A stretch of 48,969 nt of DNA from Tenacibaculum agarivorans (lineage in GTDB: Bacteria > Bacteroidota > Bacteroidia > Flavobacteriales > Flavobacteriaceae). Under the pieces are notes generated by a model, which saw nothing but the letters and a program-made list of their open reading frames with translations, ran no database searches and was not told the origin of the DNA. This document shows positions 36,067-45,849 of the stretch, piece after piece (the first letter of the stretch is position 1; each line of letters starts with the position of its first letter). A program made the translations under genes and the position numbers. The stretch is from the NCBI RefSeq assembly GCF_001936575.1, contig NZ_MSMP01000036.1, positions 1 through 48,969 of the forward strand, in the 5' to 3' direction.

Positions 36067-36204
36067 TATTAACTTTATTTTACCTGTTGTTTGTGGTTTT
36101 TTTGAGGAAATTATTCAATTCTTATAGAGAAGACTTATCATAGGAAGGGTAAAATATAATAAGCTTGCGATAAAATTAACGAATAAAAATGATAGCTTAT
36201 ATTA

Positions 36205-36212
36205 TAAATTTG
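36205..36212 (+). promoter_or_regulatory. -7 element of the sulfatase-GH127 arm
   Basis: TAAATTTG is an exact TANNTTTG match. A transcript starting a few bases later would begin at about 36219, so the ATG at 36242 is a better translation start than 36221. No clear -33 box is seen. Confidence 0.45.
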
Positions 36213-36241
36213 GTGATTGTATGTTTCATAAAAACAAAATA

Positions 36242-37675
36242 ATGAGTAAAAAACAGTTACAAGTATTTTTCTTATTAATCATATTTCAATTGAGTACGGT
36301 GGTTTATGCTCAGGATAAACCTAATATTATATTACTTTTTGCTGATGATGCTGGGTATAATGATTTCGGTTTTCAAGGGAGTAAAGAAATGTTAACTCCT
36401 AGTCTAGATAAGTTAGCGAAAGAAAGTATACAATTTAAACAAGCTTATGTTACGGATCCTACTTGTGGGCCTTCTAGAGCAGGATTGTTAACTGGGAAAT
36501 ATCAGCAACGTTTTGGTTATGAGGAAAATAATGTTCCTGGCTACATGAGTGCTGTTTCAGCTCAAGATAATGAAGAAATGGGATTGCCTTTAGAGGAAAA
36601 AACAATGGGTGATTACATGCAGAGTTTAGGGTATGTTACTGGTTTTTACGGGAAATGGCATGTAGGAGGAGCTGATCGTTTTCATCCTACTAAAAGAGGG
36701 TTTGATGAATTTTATGGTTTTAGAGGAGGAGCGAGAGATTATTTTGCGTACAAGAAATTACCAAAAGATCGGTTAAATTGGTTAGAAGAAGGATTTGAAA
36801 ACTATCAAGAACATAATGGATATCTTACTGATTTTTTAGCTGATGAAACTATAAAGTTTATAGAGAAGAATAAGTCTAAGCCATTCTTTGCTTTCGTTTC
36901 GTTTAATGCTGTGCATACTCCAATGGATGCTAAAAAAGAAGATTTGGGAAAATTTCCAAATTTGAAAGGGAAACGAAAGGAAGTAGCAGCGATGACATTA
37001 GCTTTAGATAGGGCTTGTGGACAAATTATGGATAAGTTAAAAGAGTTAGGTTTAGACGATAACACATTAATCGTATTCACTAATGATAACGGAGGTCCTA
37101 CAGATAAAAATGCTTCAATAAATTACCCGCTTAGCGGAACAAAATCGAATCACTTAGAAGGAGGAATTCGAGTACCATTTCTTTTAAAATTACCTAAGAA
37201 ATATAAAGCAAATACAAGTTATACATATCCTGTAAGTACTTTTGATTTATTACCTACTTTTTATGAAATAGGAGGAGGAGATGTTTCGAAAGTTAAAGAA
37301 ATAGATGGAGTAAGTTTATTGCCTTTTATCAATGGTAAAAATATGGGTAGACCTCATGAGTCATTGTTTTGGAGAAAAGACGGTAGAGGAGCAATACGAA
37401 AAGGAGATTGGAAATTAATACGTTTTCCTGATCGACCAGCTCAATTATTCAATATCGTTGAAGATGAAAAAGAATTATATGATGTTTCAGCAGAGCATCC
37501 TGAATTATTTCGCGCCATGTACAAAGAGTTATTCGAATGGGAATTGACATTAGAGAGACCTCGATGGATGTTGAAAAAAAGTTACGAAAAATATGATATT
37601 GATAGGATGGATAAATATTGGAATAAAGAGGATAAAAGAGCTGACTTTAATTCAAAAAAAGCCATAAAAAATTAA
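36242..37675 (+). CDS. S1 family sulfatase, secreted/periplasmic
   Basis: The 477-residue protein has a cleavable signal peptide (MSKKQLQVFFLLIIFQLS to VYAQ) and the formylglycine motif CGPSR at C75, followed by AGLLTGKYQQRFG. The metal site is ADDAGYNDFGFQG, and TNDNGGP lies in the later half. It resembles the S1_19-like group and differs from the lipoprotein sulfatases at 15342 and 25164. It opens the plus-strand arm leading to GH127, MFS transporter, the GH-A lipoprotein and galE. It probably desulfates carrageenan oligosaccharides in the periplasm; which sulfate is unknown. The start was chosen from the signal peptide and the nearby promoter element. Confidence 0.88.
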   Translation: MSKKQLQVFFLLIIFQLSTVVYAQDKPNIILLFADDAGYNDFGFQGSKEMLTPSLDKLAKESIQFKQAYVTDPTCGPSRAGLLTGKYQQRFGYEENNVPGYMSAVSAQDNEEMGLPLEEKTMGDYMQSLGYVTGFYGKWHVGGADRFHPTKRGFDEFYGFRGGARDYFAYKKLPKDRLNWLEEGFENYQEHNGYLTDFLADETIKFIEKNKSKPFFAFVSFNAVHTPMDAKKEDLGKFPNLKGKRKEVAAMTLALDRACGQIMDKLKELGLDDNTLIVFTNDNGGPTDKNASINYPLSGTKSNHLEGGIRVPFLLKLPKKYKANTSYTYPVSTFDLLPTFYEIGGGDVSKVKEIDGVSLLPFINGKNMGRPHESLFWRKDGRGAIRKGDWKLIRFPDRPAQLFNIVEDEKELYDVSAEHPELFRAMYKELFEWELTLERPRWMLKKSYEKYDIDRMDKYWNKEDKRADFNSKKAIKN

Positions 37676-37750
37676 ATAACTGAAGTAAAAAATGAATGTT
37701 GGAATTTGAAATATGAATTCCGCTTTTAATAAGAAATATTGACTCTATTT

Positions 37751-39742
37751 ATGATGACAGAATCAACAAATATTACGCACGAAGAAGTAGTGGATAAGAA
37801 GAAAATTGAAGTGTATACAAAATTAAAAAACATTAAAGTAGGCGATTGTAAATGGACTACTGGTTTTTGGGCTGACAAGTTTAAAGTCTGTGAAGATATC
37901 ATGGTTCCTTACATGGGAAATGTGTTGTGTGGAGATGTTGGTCATGCTTTAAATAATTTTAAAATAGCAGCTGGAGAGAAGGAAGGAGAACACCAGGGAA
38001 TGTATTGGCACGATGGTGATTTTTATAAATTCTTGGAGGCTATGGTGTATGTATATGCACATAATAAAGATGAAAAATTATTAGAAGAATTAGATAGCCA
38101 TATTGAAATCATAGGAAAAGCTCAAGAAGAAGATGGGTATTTACAAACTCAAATTCAATTAAGAGAAGATGCAGACCGATATGAAAATAGGAAGTATCAT
38201 GAAATGTACAATACTGGACATTTATTGTTAACAGCTTGTACGCATTATACTATTACTGGAAAAAGGAATTTCTTAGATATTGCAGTAAAACATGCTGACT
38301 TACTATACACAATTTTTATGCCTGAAACAAAACATTTTGGACGTTTTGGATTCAATCAAACTCAAATTATGGGATTGGTTAAATTGTATCGTACAGTTGG
38401 AGAGAGAAAGTATTTAGAATTAGCAGAACGTTTTATAAACAATAGAGGAAAATATGAAGTAGAGCATCATTCAACAACTGAAGGATATCCAATTGGAGAT
38501 ATGGTTCAGGAACGTACAGCTCTTCGTGATGCAACAGAACCAGTAGGGCATGCCGTTTTAGCATTATATTATTATGCAGGAGCAACTGATTTATATGCTG
38601 AAACAGGTGAGCAAGCTTTAATTGATGCCTTAGATAGACTATGGGAAAGTGTAACTAACAAAAAAATGTATGTTACAGGAGCAGTAGGTCAAACGCATTA
38701 TGGCGCTTCAAAGAATAGAGATATGATTGAAGAAGGTTTCATAGATGATTATATGATGCCAAACATGACAGCTTATAATGAAACTTGCGCCAATCTTTGT
38801 AATGCAATGTTTAGTTACCGAATGCTAGGAGTAAAAGCAGAATCTAAGTATGCTGATATTATTGAATTAGTGATGTATAATAGTGCGCTTTCTGGAATTA
38901 GTTTATCAGGAACAGAATATTTTTATGCAAATCCATTGCGTATGGTGAATGATACAAGAGACTACGAAGCACATGCAGATGTTACAGAAACTCCTGAAAG
39001 GAAACCATATTTACACTGTTTTTGTTGTCCTCCTAATTTAGTAAGAACTATAGCTAGAGTCTCTGAATGGGCATATAACTTATCTGAAAATGGTTTAGCC
39101 GTAAACCTTTTTGGAAGTAGTGTTTTAGAAACAAAACTATTAGATGGTTCAGCTATTAAAGTTACACAAGAAACAAACTATCCTTGGGAAGGTGTTATTC
39201 ATTTGACAATAAACGAATGTAAAGAAGAAAGTTTTGATATCATGTTACGCATACCAGGTTGGGCAAGTGAAGCTACTGTTTTAATCAATGGAGAAAAGCC
39301 AGATGTGAATATTATACCTGGAGAATATGCAATACTTCATGGTAAATGGAACCAAGGAGATATTATCACTTTAGAGGTACCTATGGAAACTCATTTCGTA
39401 GAAGGACATCCTCGTATAGAGGAAGTTAGAAACCAAGTGGCTATTAAAAGAGGTCCAGTAGTATATTGTATTGAATCTCCAGATCTTCCTAAAGATACCA
39501 GTATTCTAGATGTATATATAAATGGTAAAATCCCATTAGAAATAGAACATAAACCTGATTTTCTAGGTGGTGTTACTACAGTTTCAGGAGAGCTATTGTT
39601 ACGTAGTACCAATAAAAACGCAATGTATAGTACAGTAAGCGCTCCTAAATGGGAATCTTATAAAACAAAATTTGTCCCATATTTTTCTTGGAGTAATAGA
39701 GGGCAAGCGGAAATGACAGTATTCATGCCTGTTGTTTGGTGA
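37751..39742 (+). CDS. GH127 family glycosidase, probable 3,6-anhydro-D-galactosidase
   Basis: The 663-residue protein belongs to GH127 (DUF1680). The zinc/thiol site of the family is intact: acid/base E328, E344 and C346 in NETC, and the Cys pair C425/C426 in CFCCPPN. Spacing matches that known from HypBA1 (E322, E338, C340, C417, C418). Classic members are beta-L-arabinofuranosidases, but GH127 enzymes in carrageenan regulons release 3,6-anhydro-D-galactose from neocarrabiose ends, which fits here. No signal peptide is visible, suggesting a cytoplasmic enzyme. An upstream TTG at 37739 is possible; ATG 37751 (or 37754) is preferred. It follows the sulfatase by 75 bases. Confidence 0.85.
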   Translation: MMTESTNITHEEVVDKKKIEVYTKLKNIKVGDCKWTTGFWADKFKVCEDIMVPYMGNVLCGDVGHALNNFKIAAGEKEGEHQGMYWHDGDFYKFLEAMVYVYAHNKDEKLLEELDSHIEIIGKAQEEDGYLQTQIQLREDADRYENRKYHEMYNTGHLLLTACTHYTITGKRNFLDIAVKHADLLYTIFMPETKHFGRFGFNQTQIMGLVKLYRTVGERKYLELAERFINNRGKYEVEHHSTTEGYPIGDMVQERTALRDATEPVGHAVLALYYYAGATDLYAETGEQALIDALDRLWESVTNKKMYVTGAVGQTHYGASKNRDMIEEGFIDDYMMPNMTAYNETCANLCNAMFSYRMLGVKAESKYADIIELVMYNSALSGISLSGTEYFYANPLRMVNDTRDYEAHADVTETPERKPYLHCFCCPPNLVRTIARVSEWAYNLSENGLAVNLFGSSVLETKLLDGSAIKVTQETNYPWEGVIHLTINECKEESFDIMLRIPGWASEATVLINGEKPDVNIIPGEYAILHGKWNQGDIITLEVPMETHFVEGHPRIEEVRNQVAIKRGPVVYCIESPDLPKDTSILDVYINGKIPLEIEHKPDFLGGVTTVSGELLLRSTNKNAMYSTVSAPKWESYKTKFVPYFSWSNRGQAEMTVFMPVVW

Positions 39743-39888
39743 AAAATCAATAATCCCTATGAAGAGTAGTACTGGCATTTTTACTTTTAAATTTTTAAAG
39801 AAAACATTTCAATAAAAGAATTTATAAACGTGAAACTGCTGGTATTTTTTAGGGTCTCAATAATCTAAAAACAAATCATATTATCATA

Positions 39889-39912
39889 TTCGTTTTAAGT
39901 GTAAAAAACGAA
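39889..39912. promoter_or_regulatory. Inverted repeat upstream of the FG-GAP gene
   Basis: TTCGTTTT-N8-AAAACGAA is a perfect 8-bp inverted repeat ending 18 bases before the ATG at 39931. Its half-sites share AAAACG with the palindrome before GH82, so a common regulator is conceivable. It may equally be an mRNA leader hairpin. Confidence 0.4.
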
Positions 39913-39930
39913 ATTATTGGAAGCTAATAA

Positions 39931-41832
39931 ATGAAAAGTGTAATATATACAAGTAAAATAAAAGTGCTACTAACTGTTGGAGCTATTTTTATAGTATGTA
40001 TTGGATATAGTCAAACGGTATTCCAAAATAACTTTTCAGAAGTCAAGAAAGATTTTCCTAGACAAGAAAAAAATCTAAGGAAATGGGATGCCCCCGTAGT
40101 TGCCGATTTAGATCAAGATGGATATTTAGATGTATTGATTAACGATCATGGTTTTGGAGTTCAAGTATGTTGGAATAATGCAGGTGAATTTGCAAAACCA
40201 TATGATATTATCATGGGAGATTTACATGGAATATCAGTAGGTGATTATGATCAAGATGGCTTTATAGAGGTTGTTATGTCTAGAGGAGGAGGTTCTGGTA
40301 GTAATGCTAGAAATTCAAAACTATTTAAAGTAGTTGAAAGGAAGTTTATTCCAATTCCTGATTTTATTCCACCATTAGAATTGATGAGAGGCAGAACCGT
40401 AAAGTTTGCAGATCTCAATAACGATGGGTATTTAGATTTACTAAATTTTGCTTTTCCTGATCGGCAAAAAAAAGGAGAAAGTGAAAATTATATATATAAA
40501 AACAATACATTAGGATCACTAATCTTAGCGAATAAATTGCCTCCATCTAAAGGTGATGGTCAAAAGTCATTACTAACTGATTTTAATAATGACAATATTT
40601 TAGATATTATTTTATATGGAAACGGACAAGTTAAAGTATACCAAGGAACACAAAACTTTAATTATAAAGAAGTATCTAAACAGGTACTTCCGTTTCCTAT
40701 AGAAAAAGTAACTAGTGTTGTAGAAATAGATTTTGATAATGATGGAGACTTCGATTTATACTTTTCTCGAGGAGAAGACTTTAAAAAAGAAGAGACATTT
40801 TATAACAAAGAAGCAAAAGCTTTCGGGTTCTATACAAAAAGAGGAAAGTTTAAACTTCCTGATTTAAAAGTTGGAGATATATTAAAAATTGAGAATCTTC
40901 AAACACAATGGCCATATAACGAGGCATTATTTTTAGGAGAAACAGGTTATGATTATCAATTTCTAGGAGAAACACATTCAGGTAGAAATATATCACTTGT
41001 AAATAGCAATGCTTTAGGTTTTCCAGATGTAATAGATACTGAACATAAAAAGGGAGTTTATGTAGGGTATGTAGGAAATACCAAATGGAGACTAGCAGGG
41101 TATTTATGGTCACCAGGAACTGGGGTGATTCATAATGTAAAAGAATATAAACCGACAACACATAATGATGCCCCACATGATATTTTATTAGTAAATAAAA
41201 AAGATGTATTTGAGGATGTTACCCAAAGTAAAGGTCTTTTTTTAAAGGAAAATACAGTAGGTGTTTCTGTAGCAGATTTTGATAATAATGGTTTTCATGA
41301 TCTAATAGTACGAAAACGAGGAGACTTAGTGTTTAACAATAAGGCAATACTATATCTTAATGAAGGAAAAGAAGGATTTAAACGTTATCAGGATCATCAT
41401 ATCGTTACTGAAGAACTAGGTAGTATAGGTTTGGCGATAGAAACTATAGATTACAATAAAGATGGCAATCAAGATATAATAATAGGAGATGAAAGAGGGA
41501 AATGGCATGTATTCAAAAACGAACTATCCAAAGCAAAAACAAACAGTTATATAACAGTAACAATTGGGAACTCTTTATCAGGTAAAGCTACTGCTTTGGG
41601 AGCTTTGGTAGAAATTCAATCGTGCACAGGGAAACAAACAAAGCGGGTAGGTAGTACTGGAGCTATGTATTCGCTTTCTTTTAACAATCAAATTCATTTT
41701 GGATTGGGTACTTGTGGAAAACCAATTACAGTTACAGTCACATGGTCTAATGGAGAACAAGAGCGAAAAAAAATAAATACCTTAAATACCAATGTGTTTA
41801 TAGGAAAACAAACTAAAACTAATTTAAAATAA
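39931..41832 (+). CDS. Secreted FG-GAP/VCBS repeat protein with ASPIC/UnbV domain
   Basis: The 633-residue protein has a signal peptide (ending near GYSQ) and at least five FG-GAP/VCBS-type calcium-binding repeats with DxDxDG-like loops (DLDQDGYLDV, DYDQDGFIEV, DLNNDGYLDL, DFDNDGDFDL, DFDNNGFHDL, DYNKDGNQDI), forming a beta-propeller. A C-terminal ASPIC/UnbV domain follows (about 540-630; VTWSNGEQERKKI). This CRTAC1-like architecture is usually extracellular and of unknown biochemical function. It precedes the MFS gene by 3 bases and is clearly cotranscribed with it. It might bind oligosaccharide or be an unrecognised enzyme; neither is shown by sequence. Confidence 0.8.
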   Translation: MKSVIYTSKIKVLLTVGAIFIVCIGYSQTVFQNNFSEVKKDFPRQEKNLRKWDAPVVADLDQDGYLDVLINDHGFGVQVCWNNAGEFAKPYDIIMGDLHGISVGDYDQDGFIEVVMSRGGGSGSNARNSKLFKVVERKFIPIPDFIPPLELMRGRTVKFADLNNDGYLDLLNFAFPDRQKKGESENYIYKNNTLGSLILANKLPPSKGDGQKSLLTDFNNDNILDIILYGNGQVKVYQGTQNFNYKEVSKQVLPFPIEKVTSVVEIDFDNDGDFDLYFSRGEDFKKEETFYNKEAKAFGFYTKRGKFKLPDLKVGDILKIENLQTQWPYNEALFLGETGYDYQFLGETHSGRNISLVNSNALGFPDVIDTEHKKGVYVGYVGNTKWRLAGYLWSPGTGVIHNVKEYKPTTHNDAPHDILLVNKKDVFEDVTQSKGLFLKENTVGVSVADFDNNGFHDLIVRKRGDLVFNNKAILYLNEGKEGFKRYQDHHIVTEELGSIGLAIETIDYNKDGNQDIIIGDERGKWHVFKNELSKAKTNSYITVTIGNSLSGKATALGALVEIQSCTGKQTKRVGSTGAMYSLSFNNQIHFGLGTCGKPITVTVTWSNGEQERKKINTLNTNVFIGKQTKTNLK

Positions 41833-41835
41833 TTT

Positions 41836-43410
41836 ATGAAATCTTATCAAAGGAACGTGTTTATATATGCAACAATAGTTGCTTTAGGAGGCTTTGTCTT
41901 CGGATTAGATGCGGCATTAATCTCAGGAGGATTTAAGTTTATTACTTCTGAATTTAATTTAAATGAATGGGAAGTTGGAGCTATAGGTTTTGGTCCTGGT
42001 TTAGGTGTACTAATAGCACTACCATTAGCAGCTTGGTCTAGTAATACATATGGTAGAAAAGCAACCCTTAAAACTATTGCATTATTATATATAATCTCTG
42101 CAATAGGCTCAGCATTAGCTACATCATTTACCACATTGTTTTTAGCACGTTTTTTAGGAGGTTTAGCATTTAGTTCAATTACGTTAGCTTCGATGTATGT
42201 AGGTGAAATAGCACCACCAGAGCAACGTGGTAAACTAGTTTCTATGCTTCAGATTAATATTGGAGTAGGTTTTTCTGCAGCCTACTTTATCAATTACTGG
42301 ATTTTACAGCAAATGGATACAGATGCAACATGGGTACAAACTATTAATTTAAGTCAAACAGGTTGGCGTTGGATGTTAGGAATCGAAATTTTGCCTGCTC
42401 TATTGTGGTATATGTTTTTATTTTTTATACCTAAAAGTCCAGCTTGGTTAATGTATAAAAATAGAGAAGAAGAAGCTAGGAGTTCTTTAGCTAAAGTGTA
42501 TCCGGAAGATGAAATAGAAAGTCATATTCAGGAAATGAAAGAGAGTGTAGGGAATGCTGATAATAATAAATCAACTCAATCTCAACTCAAAGAAATTTTT
42601 AGTGCACCTATGAAAATAGTTTTTATAGTAGCACTCACATTGGCCATCGTTCAGCAATCAACAGGTATTAATGCAATTATGACATATGCTTCTACAATGT
42701 TTGAGCAATTAGGTTTAGGAACAGATGGAGCTTTTGCTAGTGCTATTTGGTTAGGAATTATTGGATTATTTGCTACAATTTTATCTCTTTCTTTAATTGA
42801 TAAAATAGGTAGAAGACCATTAGTAATTGGAGGTTTAATTTGGATTATTCTAAGCTTAGGTATTTGCGCATTTGGATTTAATCAAGCTACATACAAAGTG
42901 ACAAATGAAGCAATTAGTAAAATGAAGGATATTCCTGATGTAGAAAAAATGAGCGTTTTAATAGGAAAAGAATATAAAAGCGATACAGCGTTTAAAGAAG
43001 CTATAAAAGAAGTGATGGGGGAAACTTCAGCAAGAGATAATTCAAGTGTGTTTTTAAAAGAATCAACAAACATAAATGCACTATTAATATTATTAGGAAT
43101 ATTAAGTTTTGTAGCTGCCTTTAATTTTTCTATAGGGCCTATAATGTGGGTGTTACTATCAGAAATTTTTCCAATTTCTTTGAGAGGTGTCGCTATTCCC
43201 TTGTTTGCATTAATATCCAGTACTGTAAGTGCAATAGTTCAATTCTTTTTTCCTTGGCAATTACAAAATATGGGAGCGAGTACAATTTTCATTTTCTATG
43301 CGAGCATCGTTTCAATAGGGCTTGTCATTTTGTACAAGTTTTTACCAGAAACTAAGAATCTGACTATAGAAGAAATTCAAAAATTAATGAAGAAGTCAAA
43401 AGAAGCCTAG
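41836..43410 (+). CDS. MFS sugar transporter (sugar porter family)
   Basis: The 524-residue protein has about 12 membrane segments and sugar-porter signatures: GFDAAL-like FGLDAALISGG in helix 1, GRKATLKT after helix 2, PESPRWL-like PKSPAWLMYKNREEEA after helix 6, IGRRPLVIGG and the C-terminal PETKNLTIEEI. A hydrophilic insert of about 60 residues lies near 350-415. It should bring a mono- or disaccharide (galactose, anhydrogalactose or neocarrabiose) through the inner membrane. It starts 3 bases after the FG-GAP gene and is followed by the GH-A glycosidase, then galE. Confidence 0.92.
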   Translation: MKSYQRNVFIYATIVALGGFVFGLDAALISGGFKFITSEFNLNEWEVGAIGFGPGLGVLIALPLAAWSSNTYGRKATLKTIALLYIISAIGSALATSFTTLFLARFLGGLAFSSITLASMYVGEIAPPEQRGKLVSMLQINIGVGFSAAYFINYWILQQMDTDATWVQTINLSQTGWRWMLGIEILPALLWYMFLFFIPKSPAWLMYKNREEEARSSLAKVYPEDEIESHIQEMKESVGNADNNKSTQSQLKEIFSAPMKIVFIVALTLAIVQQSTGINAIMTYASTMFEQLGLGTDGAFASAIWLGIIGLFATILSLSLIDKIGRRPLVIGGLIWIILSLGICAFGFNQATYKVTNEAISKMKDIPDVEKMSVLIGKEYKSDTAFKEAIKEVMGETSARDNSSVFLKESTNINALLILLGILSFVAAFNFSIGPIMWVLLSEIFPISLRGVAIPLFALISSTVSAIVQFFFPWQLQNMGASTIFIFYASIVSIGLVILYKFLPETKNLTIEEIQKLMKKSKEA

Positions 43411-43440
43411 TCTAAATTATAAAACAAACACAAAATTACA

Positions 43441-45843
43441 ATGAGATTAATAAAGTATATAAATCCACTAAAAATTTTAGGATGTTTAGTATTCATAGCT
43501 ATGTGCTATAGTTGTGGAACAACTCCTAAAAATACGTTAGAAAGCGAAGCCCTAGATAAGATTAAAACTTTAGAAAAATTAACTAGTGATGCTAAAGCAA
43601 AATCTATAGATGTAGCTAGAGAGGAGACTATTTTATGGTTTTCCAAAGAGTTTTTAAAGTTTGCGACTTGGGATGAGGAAAATAACGATGCTGTTGAAAA
43701 ATTATTTGGATATTACAAAAAATATGAGGCAGATAAAGAAACTTTAGCAAATGAGTTACCAGATTTTGAAAGAAAAAAAGTAATTGAAATCCTAGATAAA
43801 GGCATTGAAGGTTTAGAAAATATTCTTAGTGGTAAGATGTCAAGAAAGCCAGCTCAAAAGATAGAATGGGATAATATTACGGTAGAAAAAAATAAATTGA
43901 TGAATAATGGGAGACCAGTTTTTTTACATGATTATTTTTCTAAAACAGTAGGTGCTCCATTAACAGACAAGGACATTTATAATGATCACTTAGGTGCAAT
44001 TTACCACACAGGAAGTCATTTATACGATGTAAACAAAGACCGACCTAGTAACCCTTACATGTTAAATGAAGATGGGACTTTTGATGAAATTTTATTGAGT
44101 TATATTACTGAAGTTCCAGATACTAATATTGGTTTCTTATTACTTTGGAATATGGGAGTTCCTGATTGGATGAAAAAGAAAGAACCTGAAATAGAAAAAG
44201 GAAGATCATTGTTTACAGGTTTTGATGTTGATAACCCTTTGTTAAGAGATGTTTGGAGTAAAGTAATTAAAAAAACAGGGGAAGTTACAAAAGGTAAAAA
44301 AGTTACGGACTTAGGCTATATTTTATCTAATGAGCCGCATTGGTTTTCTGAAAAAGGGCATTGGACTCAAAAGTATTTGGAGATGAATTCTATTTCATCA
44401 TACACATTAAATAAGTTCAGAACTTGGTTAACTAAAAAGTATAATAGTGATATTAAAGCATTAAACGCAAACTGGAAAAGTGGGTTTAAGAATTTTAATG
44501 ATGTTACTATTGAAATTCCTATGGATGTTGAACAGCGTGGTACGCCGCTTTGGTACGACTGGTGTCGATATAATATGGATAGAGGTATAGAATGGTTTAC
44601 TTTTTTACAAAATGAATTACGTTCAGTAAATCCAGAAGCCGATACCCATATTAAAATTATGGCAAAAATGTTCATTGGAGATCACCGCTCTCACGGTATC
44701 GATTATGAAGCCTTAACTGAATTAACTTCAATGATTGGTGATGATGCTAAAATTACCGGCGGAAGAAATTACAGAGCTAAAAAGCCAGAGAAATGGGAAG
44801 AAAAGTATGCCTTTTATTGGAATGAATTAGCACATTCGTACGATTTTCAAGAATCTGTTTCGCCAAATAAACTACACATTAATTCCGAAGGACACTTTTT
44901 ATCTACTTCTGGTTTTAGAGAGTTAGATACGGATATAGACTATGTAAGAAGTAGTTTTTGGTTAGCTACTTTACATGGTATGGATGCAAGTATGTCTTGG
45001 TTTTGGGCTAGAGATGCAGATGGCTCTCCAGAAGATCGATTAGAAGGTGAACTAAACTTCTTCGATCCTGCTTTAGCAGGTTCTTATGCAGGTTCAGCAA
45101 ATATGCAACCTCATGTGGTGAATGAAGTTTCTCAGGTAATGTATGATTTGAATAGCTTTTCTGAAGAAATTTTAGCTTTAAGAGATCAAAGAAGACCACT
45201 AAGAATTTTTCATTCAGAAACATCAGCAATTAATAAAAATAATCATATGACAGAGCAGTCGAAGTTATATGAATCATTGTACTTCGAAGGTTTTAATATT
45301 GGGTTTGCCACTGAGAAAATTATCAATAAACAAGATCATAAAAATTGGGATGTTGTTATAGTGTATAAAACACCATATGTTACCGATAATGAATTTAAAG
45401 CTTTACAAAGTTATCTTGATAGAGGAGGAGTTGTGGTTATTGATTCAAAAGAAAGTTTGACTAAAAATGAATATGGACAAACACGCACAGCAAAATTATC
45501 TGCGAGTAAAGGAAAATTAACTTATGCCGATAATGCTAGTTTAAATGAATTTAAAACTTTAGCTATTGCAGAAATTAAAGAAGAAAGAAAAGTAAATTTA
45601 GTAGAAACAAATGGAACAAATTGGAAAGGTTGTATTTGGAAAGTAGTGAAGAAAGATGATGAAGATAGTTATGTGTTGACAGTAGTAAATTTAGGAAAAA
45701 ACACAGCAGATTTAAAAGTTAGTTTAAAAGGAGAGGATAGCATAGTGTTGAAAAATATGATGAATGGATTAGAGATGGAAGAGAATTTTAAACTAAAATC
45801 TAAAGGAGTATTACTTTTAGATATAGCAAAATCATCAAAATAA
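43441..45843 (+). CDS. Clan GH-A glycosidase lipoprotein, GH167/GH42-like
   Basis: The 800-residue protein has a lipoprotein signal (MCYSC, Cys25). After a helical N-terminal part (about 35-130) comes a GH42-like TIM barrel. Candidate acid/base is E298 in SNEPHW, and candidate nucleophile is E483 in INSEGH; 185 residues apart fits strand 4/strand 7 of clan GH-A. A GH42-type beta-galactosidase middle domain (RIFHSETSA; YLDRGGVVVIDS) and a small C-terminal beta-domain follow. In carrageenan degraders GH167 releases neocarrabiose units and GH42 removes terminal galactose; this protein could be either. The exact family cannot be fixed without a search. It sits 30 bases after the MFS gene and 6 before galE. 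Confidence 0.75.
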   Translation: MRLIKYINPLKILGCLVFIAMCYSCGTTPKNTLESEALDKIKTLEKLTSDAKAKSIDVAREETILWFSKEFLKFATWDEENNDAVEKLFGYYKKYEADKETLANELPDFERKKVIEILDKGIEGLENILSGKMSRKPAQKIEWDNITVEKNKLMNNGRPVFLHDYFSKTVGAPLTDKDIYNDHLGAIYHTGSHLYDVNKDRPSNPYMLNEDGTFDEILLSYITEVPDTNIGFLLLWNMGVPDWMKKKEPEIEKGRSLFTGFDVDNPLLRDVWSKVIKKTGEVTKGKKVTDLGYILSNEPHWFSEKGHWTQKYLEMNSISSYTLNKFRTWLTKKYNSDIKALNANWKSGFKNFNDVTIEIPMDVEQRGTPLWYDWCRYNMDRGIEWFTFLQNELRSVNPEADTHIKIMAKMFIGDHRSHGIDYEALTELTSMIGDDAKITGGRNYRAKKPEKWEEKYAFYWNELAHSYDFQESVSPNKLHINSEGHFLSTSGFRELDTDIDYVRSSFWLATLHGMDASMSWFWARDADGSPEDRLEGELNFFDPALAGSYAGSANMQPHVVNEVSQVMYDLNSFSEEILALRDQRRPLRIFHSETSAINKNNHMTEQSKLYESLYFEGFNIGFATEKIINKQDHKNWDVVIVYKTPYVTDNEFKALQSYLDRGGVVVIDSKESLTKNEYGQTRTAKLSASKGKLTYADNASLNEFKTLAIAEIKEERKVNLVETNGTNWKGCIWKVVKKDDEDSYVLTVVNLGKNTADLKVSLKGEDSIVLKNMMNGLEMEENFKLKSKGVLLLDIAKSSK

Positions 45844-45849
45844 CTTTAA

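Noticed and set aside
37701..37721. Hairpin GGAATT / AATTCC considered as a terminator after the sulfatase gene
   Set aside because: Only 6 bp with a weak flank; GH127 30 bases later is probably cotranscribed.
37739..37750. TTG start for the GH127 gene
   Set aside because: Two ATG codons follow within 15 bases and the extra residues add nothing to the domain.
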